From NCBI GenBank assembly GCA_046482845.1, contig JAWOEJ010000014.1:1-30022 (forward strand): 30,022 nt of DNA, given 5' to 3'. The position numbers were made by a program, and so were the translations under genes. Shown here piece by piece: positions 1 to 7,025 of the stretch (the first letter of the stretch is position 1; every line of letters starts with the position of its first letter). The DNA comes from DATFJZ01 sp046482845 (lineage in GTDB: Bacteria; Desulfobacterota; Desulfobacteria; Desulfobacterales; Desulfobacteraceae). The notes under the pieces were generated by a model. The model was given only the letters and a program-made list of their open reading frames with translations. It was not told the origin of the DNA and searched no databases.

Positions 1-112
1 TGTTTTCAAGGCGGGACAAGGTGCGCATAACGAGCTATGTAAACCTTGTCCCAACGAAGAAAACAGATAAAAAGGCAAGCAGGATGTTTAAGTTATTTTA
101 ACTTGCTGCCCT
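1..112 (-). repeat. Diverged, left-truncated copy of the ~160-bp dispersed element
   Basis: Read on the + strand, this stretch aligns with the reverse complement of the copies at 5898-6056 and 28858-29030. Shared blocks are TGTyTTCAAGGCG, a central GCATA..TATGT, CAACG.AGAA, then AAAAAG.CAA.CA.GATG, TTATTTT and a terminal CCCT. It keeps the fold-back architecture: TGTTTTC (1-7) pairs with GAAAACA (59-65) and GGACAAGG (14-21) with CCTTGTCC (44-51). The window edge cuts the left end. The right end lies about 36 bp before the recA start, so any recA promoter is inside the repeat or outside the window. An extra small inverted repeat, AAGTTA/TAACTT, is at 90-104. I saw no clear LexA box in 1-148. 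Confidence 0.6.
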
Positions 113-132
113 AGTTCCCGGATGGATAAATT

Positions 133-138
133 AAGGAG
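133..138 (+). promoter_or_regulatory. recA ribosome binding site
   Basis: AAGGAG lies 10 nt before the ATG at 149 and fixes that start. Confidence 0.8.
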
Positions 139-148
139 ATGTTGATAT

Positions 149-1186
149 ATGGATCATTCAGCAGAAAAAGATAAAGCCGTAAAAACGGCCATGACTCAGA
201 TTGAACGTCAATATGGTAAAGGTGCCATTATGAAGCTCGGCGGCAGGGAGATCCAGGCTGTGCCAGTTATCCATACCGGTTCCCTTGCACTGGACAAGGC
301 CCTGGGGGTGGGCGGACTGCCAAGGGGAAGAGTGGTTGAGATCTATGGTCCGGAATCTTCCGGCAAGACCACCCTGGCGCTGCATGCCGTGGCAGAAGCC
401 CAGAGGGAAGGGGGCATTGCCGCATTTATTGATGCAGAGCATGCCCTGGATGTTGCCTATGCCAAAAAACTCGGTGTTGATTGTGATGAGCTTCTTGTGT
501 CCCAGCCGGATACAGGGGAACAGGCTTTAGAAATAGCGGATATGCTGGTAAGAAGCGGTGCCGTAGACATCATGATCATTGATTCTGTGGCTGCCCTTGT
601 GCCAAGGGCGGAGATAGAGGGGGACATGGGAGATTCCCATATGGGGCTCCAGGCAAGGCTGATGTCCCAGGCATTGAGGAAATTGACCGGCACCATTGGC
701 AAGACCCATACCACAATCATCTTTATCAATCAGATCCGTATGAAAATCGGCGTTGTATACGGCAACCCCGAGACCACCACAGGCGGGAACGCCCTTAAAT
801 TTTACTCGTCAGTCCGGCTGGAAATACGAAAGGCCGCAGCCATTAAAGACGGTCAGGAAGTCATCGGCAACCGTACCAAGGTCAAGGTGGTCAAGAATAA
901 ACTTGCGCCTCCGTTTAAAAATGTTGAATTTGATCTTTTGTACGGAGAAGGCATTTCCAGGACAGGAGATTTGCTGGACATGGGGGTTGAACTTGAGGTG
1001 ATCGACAAAAGCGGGGCCTGGTATTCCTATGAAGGAGAGCGCATTGGTCAGGGCCGTCAGAATGTCAAGGCGTTTTTTAAAGAAAATCCTGAAATGTTTG
1101 ACAAGATAACAGCTCAGGTCAGGGAAAAACTGGGGCTTCCGTCTGATGCAGCTGAAGCCAGGGGTAAAAAAGAGAGTGAAAAATAA
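149..1186 (+). CDS. recA: Recombinase RecA
   Basis: RecA forms ATP-dependent filaments on single-stranded DNA, catalyses homologous pairing and strand exchange, and stimulates LexA self-cleavage. The 345-residue product has the normal family length. Walker A, GPESSGKT, is at residues 67-74. The Walker B strand MIIDSVAALVP is followed by the L1 segment EIEGDMGDSHMGLQARLMSQ, and the L2 region contains GGNALKFYSS. The C-terminus is short and charged (KKESEK). The start is set by AAGGAG 10 nt upstream. alaS follows after 14 bp, so the two are probably co-transcribed. No recX lies between them, although recA-recX-alaS is a common bacterial order. The upstream region is a dispersed-repeat copy and no SOS box could be assigned. 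Confidence 0.99.
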   Translation: MDHSAEKDKAVKTAMTQIERQYGKGAIMKLGGREIQAVPVIHTGSLALDKALGVGGLPRGRVVEIYGPESSGKTTLALHAVAEAQREGGIAAFIDAEHALDVAYAKKLGVDCDELLVSQPDTGEQALEIADMLVRSGAVDIMIIDSVAALVPRAEIEGDMGDSHMGLQARLMSQALRKLTGTIGKTHTTIIFINQIRMKIGVVYGNPETTTGGNALKFYSSVRLEIRKAAAIKDGQEVIGNRTKVKVVKNKLAPPFKNVEFDLLYGEGISRTGDLLDMGVELEVIDKSGAWYSYEGERIGQGRQNVKAFFKENPEMFDKITAQVREKLGLPSDAAEARGKKESEK

Positions 1187-1200
1187 AACAGGAGTTATCC

Positions 1201-3816
1201 ATGACAGGTAATGAGGCCCGCCGGATATTTATTGAGTATTTTCAGAAACACAACCACCAGACGGTAAGAAGCGCCTCCCTGGTGCCCAGGGATGATCCCA
1301 CGCTGCTCTTTGTTAATGCTGGAATGGTACAGTTTAAACGGGTATTTACCGGCGATGAGAAAAGAGACTATGACCAGGCCGTTACGTCTCAGAAATGCGT
1401 ACGTGCCGGCGGAAAGCACAATGACCTTGAAAATGTGGGGTATACAGCCAGGCACCACACCTTTTTTGAAATGCTGGGCAATTTTTCCTTTGGCAGTTAT
1501 TTCAAGGAAGAGGCCATTGTATTTGCCTGGGACCTTTTGACAAAAGGGTACGGGTTTGACAGAAAAAAACTCTGGGTGTCGATTTATCTGGATGATGATG
1601 AAGCCTATGACATCTGGCGGGACAGGGTTGGGGTTTCTGAAGACCGCATTGTCCGCCTGGGAGAAGAAGATAATTTCTGGTCCATGGGAGATACCGGTCC
1701 CTGCGGTCCCTGCAGTGAAATTCACATTGACCGGGGGGAAGCTTTTGGGTGCGGACGCCCCGAGTGTGCGGTGGGATGTGACTGCGACAGGTTTCTTGAG
1801 CTGTGGAATCTGGTTTTCATGCAGTATGACAGGGACAATAACGGCAATATTACCCCGCTGCCCAAACCCTGTATTGATACCGGTCTTGGCCTTGAAAGGG
1901 TTGTTTCTGTGCTCCAGGATGTGCCCACCAACTATGAAACAGATCTTTTCCACCCCATTATGGAAACGGTAGCCGTGCTTTCCGGACGGGAAATAAAAGA
2001 ATCCCGTGAGGTTGAAGTGGCCATGAAGGTGATTGCAGATCACAGCCGGGCCGCAGCATTCCTGATCTGCGACGGGGTCCTTCCCTCCAATGAGGGCAGG
2101 GGGTACGTGCTCAGGCGCATCATGAGACGGGCCATCCGCTACGGCAGGAATATTGGCCTGATCGACCCTTTTCTCCATGTCACAGTGGAAAAGGTGTTTG
2201 ATATCATGGCCCAGGGGTATCCGGAATTAAAAGAGTCAGCTGCCTTTATTTTAAATGTTGTAAAAAACGAGGAACAGAAATTTTCCGAAACCCTTGATAT
2301 TGGTCTTAAACTTTTAACTGAAACCCTTGATGATATTAAACACCAGGGGAAAAGCGAGATTCCCGGAGATATTATATTCAAGCTTTACGATACCTATGGG
2401 TTTCCTGTGGATATTGTTACAGATGTAGTAAAAGACAGCGATATCTCTCTGGATATGGCGGGGTATGAACAGGCCATGCAGGCCCAGAAAAACAGGTCAA
2501 AACGTTCTAAAACCTTTTCAGGGGTTGGAGATGCGTATAAGGGGCTGACAGCCGAAGGGGTTCAGACAGCGTTTGTCGGGTATGATACCCTGACAGCGCA
2601 GTCACAGATTCTGCTTCTGGTCAAGGATGACAAAGAAACTGCATCTGCCCGGGTGGGAGATGCCGTTGAAATTGTTACAGAAAAGACCTGCTTTTATGCT
2701 GAATCCGGTGGCCAGGCCGGGGATATCGGGGTGATTTCAGGGGATAATTTCAAAATCAGGGTGGACAATACTGTTTCCAATCCCACAGGACTGAAAATTC
2801 ACCAGGGTGAAGTGATATCCGGCAGGGTAAAAAAAGGGGATACTGCGGATTTAACCGTGGATGAAAAGGCCAGGGCGGCCACAGCAAAAAATCACACAGC
2901 CACCCATATCCTTCAGGCTGCCCTGCAAAAGGTGCTTGGCGATCATGTCAAGCAGTCAGGCTCCCTGGTTTCAAAAGATCGTCTCAGGTTTGACTTTACC
3001 CATTTTTCAGCATTGGATCACGACCAGATTCAGGCCGTTGAACATGAGGTCAATCTTCATATTATGGAAAACTGCCCGGTAAACACCTTTGAAATGGATA
3101 TGGATGAGGCTGTGAAGTCCGGAGCCACTGCTTTGTTTGAAGAAAAATACGGGGACAGGGTCAGAGTGGTTTCCATGGCTGGATTCAGCAAAGAGCTCTG
3201 CGGCGGCACCCATACGTCGCACTCCGGGAATATCGGTTTGTTCCTTATTGTTTCAGAAGGGGGGATTGCCTCGGGAATCAGGCGGATTGAGGCGGTTACC
3301 GGGGAAAGCGCCCTTGCCTTTCTCCATGAACATATGGCAGCCCTTGAAGAAATATCCAGTATTGTAAAGGGATCAAAGAAAAACGCACCAGAAAAGGTTG
3401 CCGGCCTTGTATCAGAGAAAAAGGCCATGGAAAAGGAGATTGCCTCACTCAAGTCAAAACTTGCCCTGACGGCTGTGAACAAAATTGATGAGTATGTCAG
3501 GGAAATCAACGGGGTTAAATTTCTTTCCAGACGGGTGGATATTGAAAATCCCTCCCAGCTGAGAGATCTGGCTGATAAATTTAAAAATACCATTGGGTCG
3601 GGTGTGGTGCTCCTGGGGGCCCAGTCAAACAGCAAAGCCCTTTTGATTTCAGTTGTGACAGATGATCTGACCCATCGCTACAAAGCCGGCGATATTGTTA
3701 AAAAAGCAGCCGCCATTGTGGGCGGCGGCGGCGGGGGGCGGCCTGACATGGCCCAGGCCGGCGGATCACAGCCGGAACATCTGGATAAGGCCCTGGCATC
3801 GGTTTTTGAGGTATGA
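1201..3816 (+). CDS. alaS: Alanyl-tRNA synthetase
   Basis: This cytoplasmic class II synthetase charges tRNA-Ala and hydrolyses mischarged Ser- or Gly-tRNA-Ala. At 871 residues it is full length. The N-terminal catalytic core includes HHTFFEMLGNFSFG and the motif-3 stretch GLGLERV. The editing domain carries both zinc-binding motifs, HxxxH (NHTATH, H565 and H569) and CxxxH (CGGTH, C667 and H671). A coiled linker follows, then the C-Ala domain with its glycine-rich GGGGGGRPDMAQAGG tail. AGGAG at 1190-1194 lies 6 nt before the ATG. The stop overlaps the start of the yejB-like gene (ATGA), which implies translational coupling of a transporter to the recA-alaS transcript. Confidence 0.99.
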   Translation: MTGNEARRIFIEYFQKHNHQTVRSASLVPRDDPTLLFVNAGMVQFKRVFTGDEKRDYDQAVTSQKCVRAGGKHNDLENVGYTARHHTFFEMLGNFSFGSYFKEEAIVFAWDLLTKGYGFDRKKLWVSIYLDDDEAYDIWRDRVGVSEDRIVRLGEEDNFWSMGDTGPCGPCSEIHIDRGEAFGCGRPECAVGCDCDRFLELWNLVFMQYDRDNNGNITPLPKPCIDTGLGLERVVSVLQDVPTNYETDLFHPIMETVAVLSGREIKESREVEVAMKVIADHSRAAAFLICDGVLPSNEGRGYVLRRIMRRAIRYGRNIGLIDPFLHVTVEKVFDIMAQGYPELKESAAFILNVVKNEEQKFSETLDIGLKLLTETLDDIKHQGKSEIPGDIIFKLYDTYGFPVDIVTDVVKDSDISLDMAGYEQAMQAQKNRSKRSKTFSGVGDAYKGLTAEGVQTAFVGYDTLTAQSQILLLVKDDKETASARVGDAVEIVTEKTCFYAESGGQAGDIGVISGDNFKIRVDNTVSNPTGLKIHQGEVISGRVKKGDTADLTVDEKARAATAKNHTATHILQAALQKVLGDHVKQSGSLVSKDRLRFDFTHFSALDHDQIQAVEHEVNLHIMENCPVNTFEMDMDEAVKSGATALFEEKYGDRVRVVSMAGFSKELCGGTHTSHSGNIGLFLIVSEGGIASGIRRIEAVTGESALAFLHEHMAALEEISSIVKGSKKNAPEKVAGLVSEKKAMEKEIASLKSKLALTAVNKIDEYVREINGVKFLSRRVDIENPSQLRDLADKFKNTIGSGVVLLGAQSNSKALLISVVTDDLTHRYKAGDIVKKAAAIVGGGGGGRPDMAQAGGSQPEHLDKALASVFEV

Positions 3817-4850
3817 CCGCTTATTTTATAAGACGTTTGATTTTGATTGTCCCGACCTTTATCGGCATCACCATTATGGTGTTTGCCATTACCCGGTTTG
3901 TGCCGGGCGGGCCCATTGACAGAATCATATCCAATGCCCGGCAGATGCAGGCATCCAGCCATTCTTCAGGCAGTCTTTCCGGTGATTCTTCCCAGGGGGC
4001 GGGACAGCCCCTTTCCAAAGATCAGATTGAGATGCTCAAAGCCTATTACGGATTTGACAAACCTTTGGCAATCAGTTATTTTTCATGGCTTGGAAAGGTG
4101 CTGACCGGAGATCTGGGACATTCCACAAGGTATTATGATCCGGTGTGGAAAATGATAAAGGAGCGAATTCCCATTTCCCTTTATTTTGGCCTGCTGACCA
4201 TGATCATTGTCTACGGGGTGTGTATTCCCCTTGGGATCGCCAAGGCAGTCAGACACAGATCAGGATTTGACAATATATCCTCCATTGTCATTTTTATCGG
4301 CTATGCCATTCCAGGATGGGTTGCAGGGGTTATGATGCTGGTGTTATTTGCCTCTAATAATGACATATTTCCCCTGGGCGGGCTGGTATCGGATATGTTT
4401 GACGAGATGACGCCCATGGAGCAGATTATAGACATTGCATGGCATACTGTTCTGCCCCTTTTTGCCTATGTGATCGGTTCCTTTACAGTGATGACCCTGC
4501 TGATGAAAAACACCCTGATGGACAATCTGGCTGCTGATTATGTAAGGACAGCCATTGCCAAAGGGCTTTCCTTTAAAAAGGCGGTTTTCCGCCATGCCCT
4601 GAGAAACAGCATGATTCCCATTGCCACCCATTTCGGCAATAATATTTCCATTATCCTCATGGGATCTTTTTTGATTGAAAAGGTGTTTAATATCAACGGC
4701 ATGGGGCTTTTAGGATATGAATCGGTTGTGGACAGGGATTATCCTGTTGTCATGGGTATCCTTGCCATTTCCTCCCTTTTGTTTATGACAGGAAATATCC
4801 TTTCTGATATCTGCGTGGCCATTGTAGATCCCAGGGTAAGATTTCAATAA
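3813..4850 (+). CDS. yejB: ABC oligopeptide transporter permease, YejB/DppB type
   Basis: This inner-membrane subunit belongs to a binding-protein-dependent peptide importer of the family that includes E. coli YejABEF (microcin C and peptide uptake). It has 345 residues. The first membrane helix is at about 9-29 and is followed by the family APGGP-like turn (VPGGPID) and a long periplasmic loop rich in Ser, Gly and Gln. More helices begin near 120. The cytoplasmic EAA loop that docks onto the ATPase is at about 242-266 (DYVRTAIAKGLSFKKAVFRH). The C-terminal LLGYESVVDRDYPVVMG and VDPRVRF match what I recall of YejB. It overlaps alaS by 4 bp and yejE starts 4 bp downstream. No solute-binding protein or ATPase gene is in the window, so those subunits must be encoded elsewhere or lie outside it. 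Confidence 0.9.
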   Translation: MTAYFIRRLILIVPTFIGITIMVFAITRFVPGGPIDRIISNARQMQASSHSSGSLSGDSSQGAGQPLSKDQIEMLKAYYGFDKPLAISYFSWLGKVLTGDLGHSTRYYDPVWKMIKERIPISLYFGLLTMIIVYGVCIPLGIAKAVRHRSGFDNISSIVIFIGYAIPGWVAGVMMLVLFASNNDIFPLGGLVSDMFDEMTPMEQIIDIAWHTVLPLFAYVIGSFTVMTLLMKNTLMDNLAADYVRTAIAKGLSFKKAVFRHALRNSMIPIATHFGNNISIILMGSFLIEKVFNINGMGLLGYESVVDRDYPVVMGILAISSLLFMTGNILSDICVAIVDPRVRFQ

Positions 4851-4854
4851 GCCT

Positions 4855-5892
4855 ATGACGCCTTTGACCAGAAAAAAATGGAAGCGGTTCCTCTCCATTA
4901 AAAGGGGCTTTTTTTCCTTTGTTCTGTTGACAACATTGATTGGGTTATCTTTGTTTGCCGAGGTGTTTATCAACAACAGAGCCCTGCTTGTTTCCTATAA
5001 CGGCAAATTGTACTTTCCAACCTACGGAGAAATGATTCCCGGGGACACCTTTGGGCTTGACTACAGGTATGAGACCGATTACCGGGCACTGAAGAAAAAA
5101 CTTTCCAGTGACACGACCGCTGATTTTGTAATCATGCCCCTGGTTCCTTATAATGCATATGAAAATGATCTCAAGCTCGGGGAGTATCCGCCTTTTGCTC
5201 CGTCATTAAAGGATCAGCATTACCTGGGGACAGACAATGTGGGCAGGGATGTGCTTGCCCGGCTGGTCTACGGGTTCAGGACTGCGGTCTTTTTTTCCGT
5301 GATTCTGCTGTTGTTTAACTATGTTGTCGGGATTTCCCTGGGGTGTATCATGGGATATTTTGGGGGGAAATTTGATCTTTTTTTCCAGAGAATTCTGGAA
5401 GTCTGGAGCAATATTCCTTTTTTATATGTGGTGATTATTATTTCATCCATTATTGTTCCCAATTTTTTCATTCTTCTTTTGATTATGGCTTTTTTCGGGT
5501 GGATTCAGATGACCTGGGTGATGCGGACCCTGACCTACAAGGAAAAGGAAAGGGAGTATGTGCTGGCCGCCAGATCCCTTGGCGCATCCCATGCCCGGAT
5601 TATTTTCAGGCATATTATTCCCAATACCATTTCCGTTATTGTCACCTATGCGCCTTTTGCCGTTTCCGGCGGTATCGTGGCCCTGACCTCCCTTGACTAC
5701 CTGGGGTTTGGTCTGCCCCCGCCCACACCCTCATGGGGGGAGCTTCTTTCCCAGGGCTGGTCCAATATGAGCGCCTGGTGGATATCCGCCTCGGTTGTAA
5801 CGGCACTGATTGTGACCCTTATGCTGGTTACCTTTACCGGGGAAGGCATACGGGAGGCCCTTGATCCAAAAATGCATACAATCTATGAATAA
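4855..5892 (+). CDS. yejE: ABC oligopeptide transporter permease, YejE/DppC type
   Basis: This is the second permease of the importer and presumably forms a heterodimer with the preceding YejB-like protein. It has 345 residues. A basic N-terminus (RKKWKRFLSIKRG) precedes the first helix at about 18-38. A large periplasmic domain contains the YejE-like LLVSYNGKLYFPTYGE and leads to HYLGTDNVGRDVLARL, the LGTD motif typical of the DppC side. The EAA loop is EYVLAARSLGASHARIIFRH. The C-terminal LTSLDYLGFGLPPPTPSWGE is highly family-typical. The ORF ends at 5892, and the mobile-looking repeat begins within about 6 bp of the stop, with one half of its putative target duplication overlapping the stop codon. 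No gene for the ATPase YejF follows. Confidence 0.9.
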   Translation: MTPLTRKKWKRFLSIKRGFFSFVLLTTLIGLSLFAEVFINNRALLVSYNGKLYFPTYGEMIPGDTFGLDYRYETDYRALKKKLSSDTTADFVIMPLVPYNAYENDLKLGEYPPFAPSLKDQHYLGTDNVGRDVLARLVYGFRTAVFFSVILLLFNYVVGISLGCIMGYFGGKFDLFFQRILEVWSNIPFLYVVIIISSIIVPNFFILLLIMAFFGWIQMTWVMRTLTYKEKEREYVLAARSLGASHARIIFRHIIPNTISVIVTYAPFAVSGGIVALTSLDYLGFGLPPPTPSWGELLSQGWSNMSAWWISASVVTALIVTLMLVTFTGEGIREALDPKMHTIYE

Positions 5893-5896
5893 GACT
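5890..5896. repeat. Left half of putative target-site duplication (TAAGACT)
   Basis: TAAGACT at 5890-5896 is repeated at 6057-6063, immediately outside the right end of the element. The pattern is what insertion with a 7-bp target duplication would leave. The left copy includes the yejE stop codon. Confidence 0.5.
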
Positions 5897-5897
5897 T

Positions 5898-6056
5898 AGG
5901 GATCTTCCAAAAAATAATCCACGCATCTTGATTGTCTTTTTGCCCGTCTTCTGCGTTGCGCCAATGGGACATATTTCAATATGCCCCCATTGCCGCGCCT
6001 TGAAGACAGACAAAAATCCTGCGCAATATGCGTATATTATTTTTTTCCAGATCCCT
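5898..6056 (+). mobile_element. Non-coding MITE-like dispersed element with terminal inverted repeats
   Basis: This 159-bp element has no credible ORF. Its 21-bp ends are imperfect inverted repeats: the left begins AGGGATCTTCC and the right end, reverse-complemented, begins AGGGATCTGGA; 18 of 21 positions match. An internal hairpin at 5946-6007 has GTCTTC/GAAGAC at its base and CAATGGG/CCCATTG near its tip. A second copy is at 28858-29030 and a diverged copy is before recA. The block of roughly 75 bp from TTTTTGCCCGTCTTC to GAAGACAGACAA is identical in the two good copies. It fills most of the 292-bp gap between yejE and ybgC; the rest of that gap is the CTGATGGC-rich repeat and the ybgC leader. 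Confidence 0.75.
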
Positions 6057-6063
6057 TAAGACT
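6057..6063. repeat. Right half of putative target-site duplication (TAAGACT)
   Basis: This TAAGACT directly abuts the right terminal repeat and matches 5890-5896 exactly. A 7-bp match at both junctions is unlikely to be chance, though a single example cannot prove it. Confidence 0.5.
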
Positions 6064-6095
6064 CAGGCCGCTGCAGGGCTGATTGCCTTGACAGG

Positions 6096-6171
6096 CACAA
6101 CAAAGCATGAATGCTGTCAGCTTTTAGCTGAGTACTGATGGCTGACGGCTGATGGCTTTCTTATAAAAAAC
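6096..6171 (+). repeat. CTGATGGC-rich ~76-bp dispersed repeat, copy 1
   Basis: The sequence begins CACAACAAAGCATGA, passes through CTGTCAGC..AGCTGAGTACTGATGGCTGA and ends GATGGCTTTC.TATAAAAAAC. The reverse complement of 24411-24487 matches it along almost its full length. Internally it is a degenerate repetition of CTGATGGCTGA units. It ends about 13 bp before the ybgC start, in the same orientation relative to the downstream gene as copy 2 is to ihfA. Confidence 0.75.
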
Positions 6172-6184
6172 AGGGAATAAAGAA

Positions 6185-6574
6185 ATGGAAAAAAATGAAA
6201 AACACTATCAGGTAAGAGTGTTTTATGAGGATACAGATCATTCAGGGGTGGTTTACCATGCCAATTACCTGAAATTTTTTGAACGGGCCAGGGAGGATTT
6301 TATCGGTTATGAGAAGCTCATGGACCTCTGGCATGTCAGGCACATCGGTTTTGCGGTGTATAAGGCCAGTCTTAATTTCCATGAGGGTGCAGAATTCGGC
6401 GATGTGTTGGATATAAGGACATCAGCTGAGCTGGAAGGCGAATTCAGGGTGAATTTTCACCAGGAAGCCTGGCGGGAGGGCAGTGTAAAGCCGGCTGTGT
6501 CTGCTGATATTCAGCTGGTCTGTATCAGCCGTGACAAAAGACTGCAGAAAATCCCTGAAATATCTGGCTGTTAA
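6185..6574 (+). CDS. ybgC: YbgC-type acyl-CoA thioesterase (hot-dog fold)
   Basis: This is a cytoplasmic 4-hydroxybenzoyl-CoA-thioesterase-like enzyme that hydrolyses acyl-CoA thioesters; in many proteobacteria it is encoded with tol-pal. The 129-residue length is standard. The N-terminus carries the signature YEDTDHSGVVYHANYLKFFERARED, with the expected catalytic Asp at D18 and the conserved H25. The remainder fits the hot-dog sheet. The start is ATG at 6185, preceded by a weak CAGGGA. It is not next to tolQRAB here, but another Tol-Pal-associated gene, cpoB, lies about 6 kb away. Its TAA stop overlaps the stop of the convergent Mth938-family gene in the palindrome TTAA. Confidence 0.93.
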   Translation: MEKNEKHYQVRVFYEDTDHSGVVYHANYLKFFERAREDFIGYEKLMDLWHVRHIGFAVYKASLNFHEGAEFGDVLDIRTSAELEGEFRVNFHQEAWREGSVKPAVSADIQLVCISRDKRLQKIPEISGC

Positions 6575-6915
6575 CAGGTCAGATGAAAGCCCGCAGCAAA
6601 GGGTCTTTTTTCTTTTACAAACTGATTGACCAGTTCAGCCGCCTGTGAAGAGGGTTTTTCCACAAGCTCTATCTGGTTCTGCCTTAAGTATTGTTTAAGG
6701 GCTTGAGATGCCTTCATCATCCCCGGCTCTCCCTTTCCAAGGATTAGCAGGGTTGTGTTTGAATCCAGAATATTCAACACATCTTCTTTATATACAATAT
6801 GGCCTTTCTGTCTTTGCCAGTCCGGTAAGACGCTGCCCTGGGAATTGATCTGTATATCCCGGGTATAGAGCTTTCCTTTAATTTTTATCCTGCCAAATGA
6901 ATATGCTTCAATCAT
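6571..6915 (-). CDS. Mth938-like (DUF498/NDUFAF3-type) domain protein
   Basis: This is a small single-domain protein of the Mth938 superfamily, whose eukaryotic member NDUFAF3 assists complex I assembly; no bacterial function is established that I can name. Starting at the internal ATG (6915) gives 114 residues beginning MIEAYSFGRIKIKGK, where the family normally begins. The core TLLILGKGEPG is characteristic, followed by the Q-[IV]-E-L segment and a C-terminal FAAGFHLTC typical of the fold's last strand. The frame stays open to an ATG at 6954, but that start abuts a strong hairpin and has no ribosome site, whereas AGGAAAAC lies about 13 nt before 6915. It overlaps ybgC by 4 bp, stop to stop. 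Confidence 0.85.
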   Translation of the reverse strand: MIEAYSFGRIKIKGKLYTRDIQINSQGSVLPDWQRQKGHIVYKEDVLNILDSNTTLLILGKGEPGMMKASQALKQYLRQNQIELVEKPSSQAAELVNQFVKEKRPFAAGFHLTC

Positions 6916-6954
6916 AGAAGTTGTGGTGTTTTCCTGTGTCTGTGTTTTGAGCAT

Positions 6955-6988
6955 CCGGTGTTTTCAGCACAAACGCTGAAAACACCGG
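6955..6988. terminator. Perfect 14-bp-stem hairpin between the Mth938 gene and the OmpA-type lipoprotein gene
   Basis: CCGGTGTTTTCAGC (6955-6968) and GCTGAAAACACCGG (6975-6988) form a perfect stem around the 6-nt loop ACAAAC. It sits 38 bp past the stop of the lipoprotein gene and so could end the long minus-strand transcript. On the minus strand no U-run follows; on the plus strand ACAATTTTT follows. It may be a terminator or a transcript-end stabiliser. Confidence 0.5.
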
Positions 6989-7025
6989 ACAATTTTTCCT
7001 TACGGACATTTGTTAACCGGAATGG

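Noticed and set aside
90..104. AAGTTA-TTT-TAACTT before recA as a LexA site
   Set aside because: It does not match the LexA motifs I know, and it lies in the repeat-derived region where TTATTTT is shared with the other copies.
1195..2178. 327-residue open frame on the minus strand inside alaS
   Set aside because: It lies wholly antisense to conserved AlaS catalytic sequence, has no ribosome site and no recognisable domain; it is a shadow frame.
3719..3740. GGC/GGG run as a simple-sequence repeat
   Set aside because: It encodes the conserved glycine-rich loop of the AlaS C-Ala domain.
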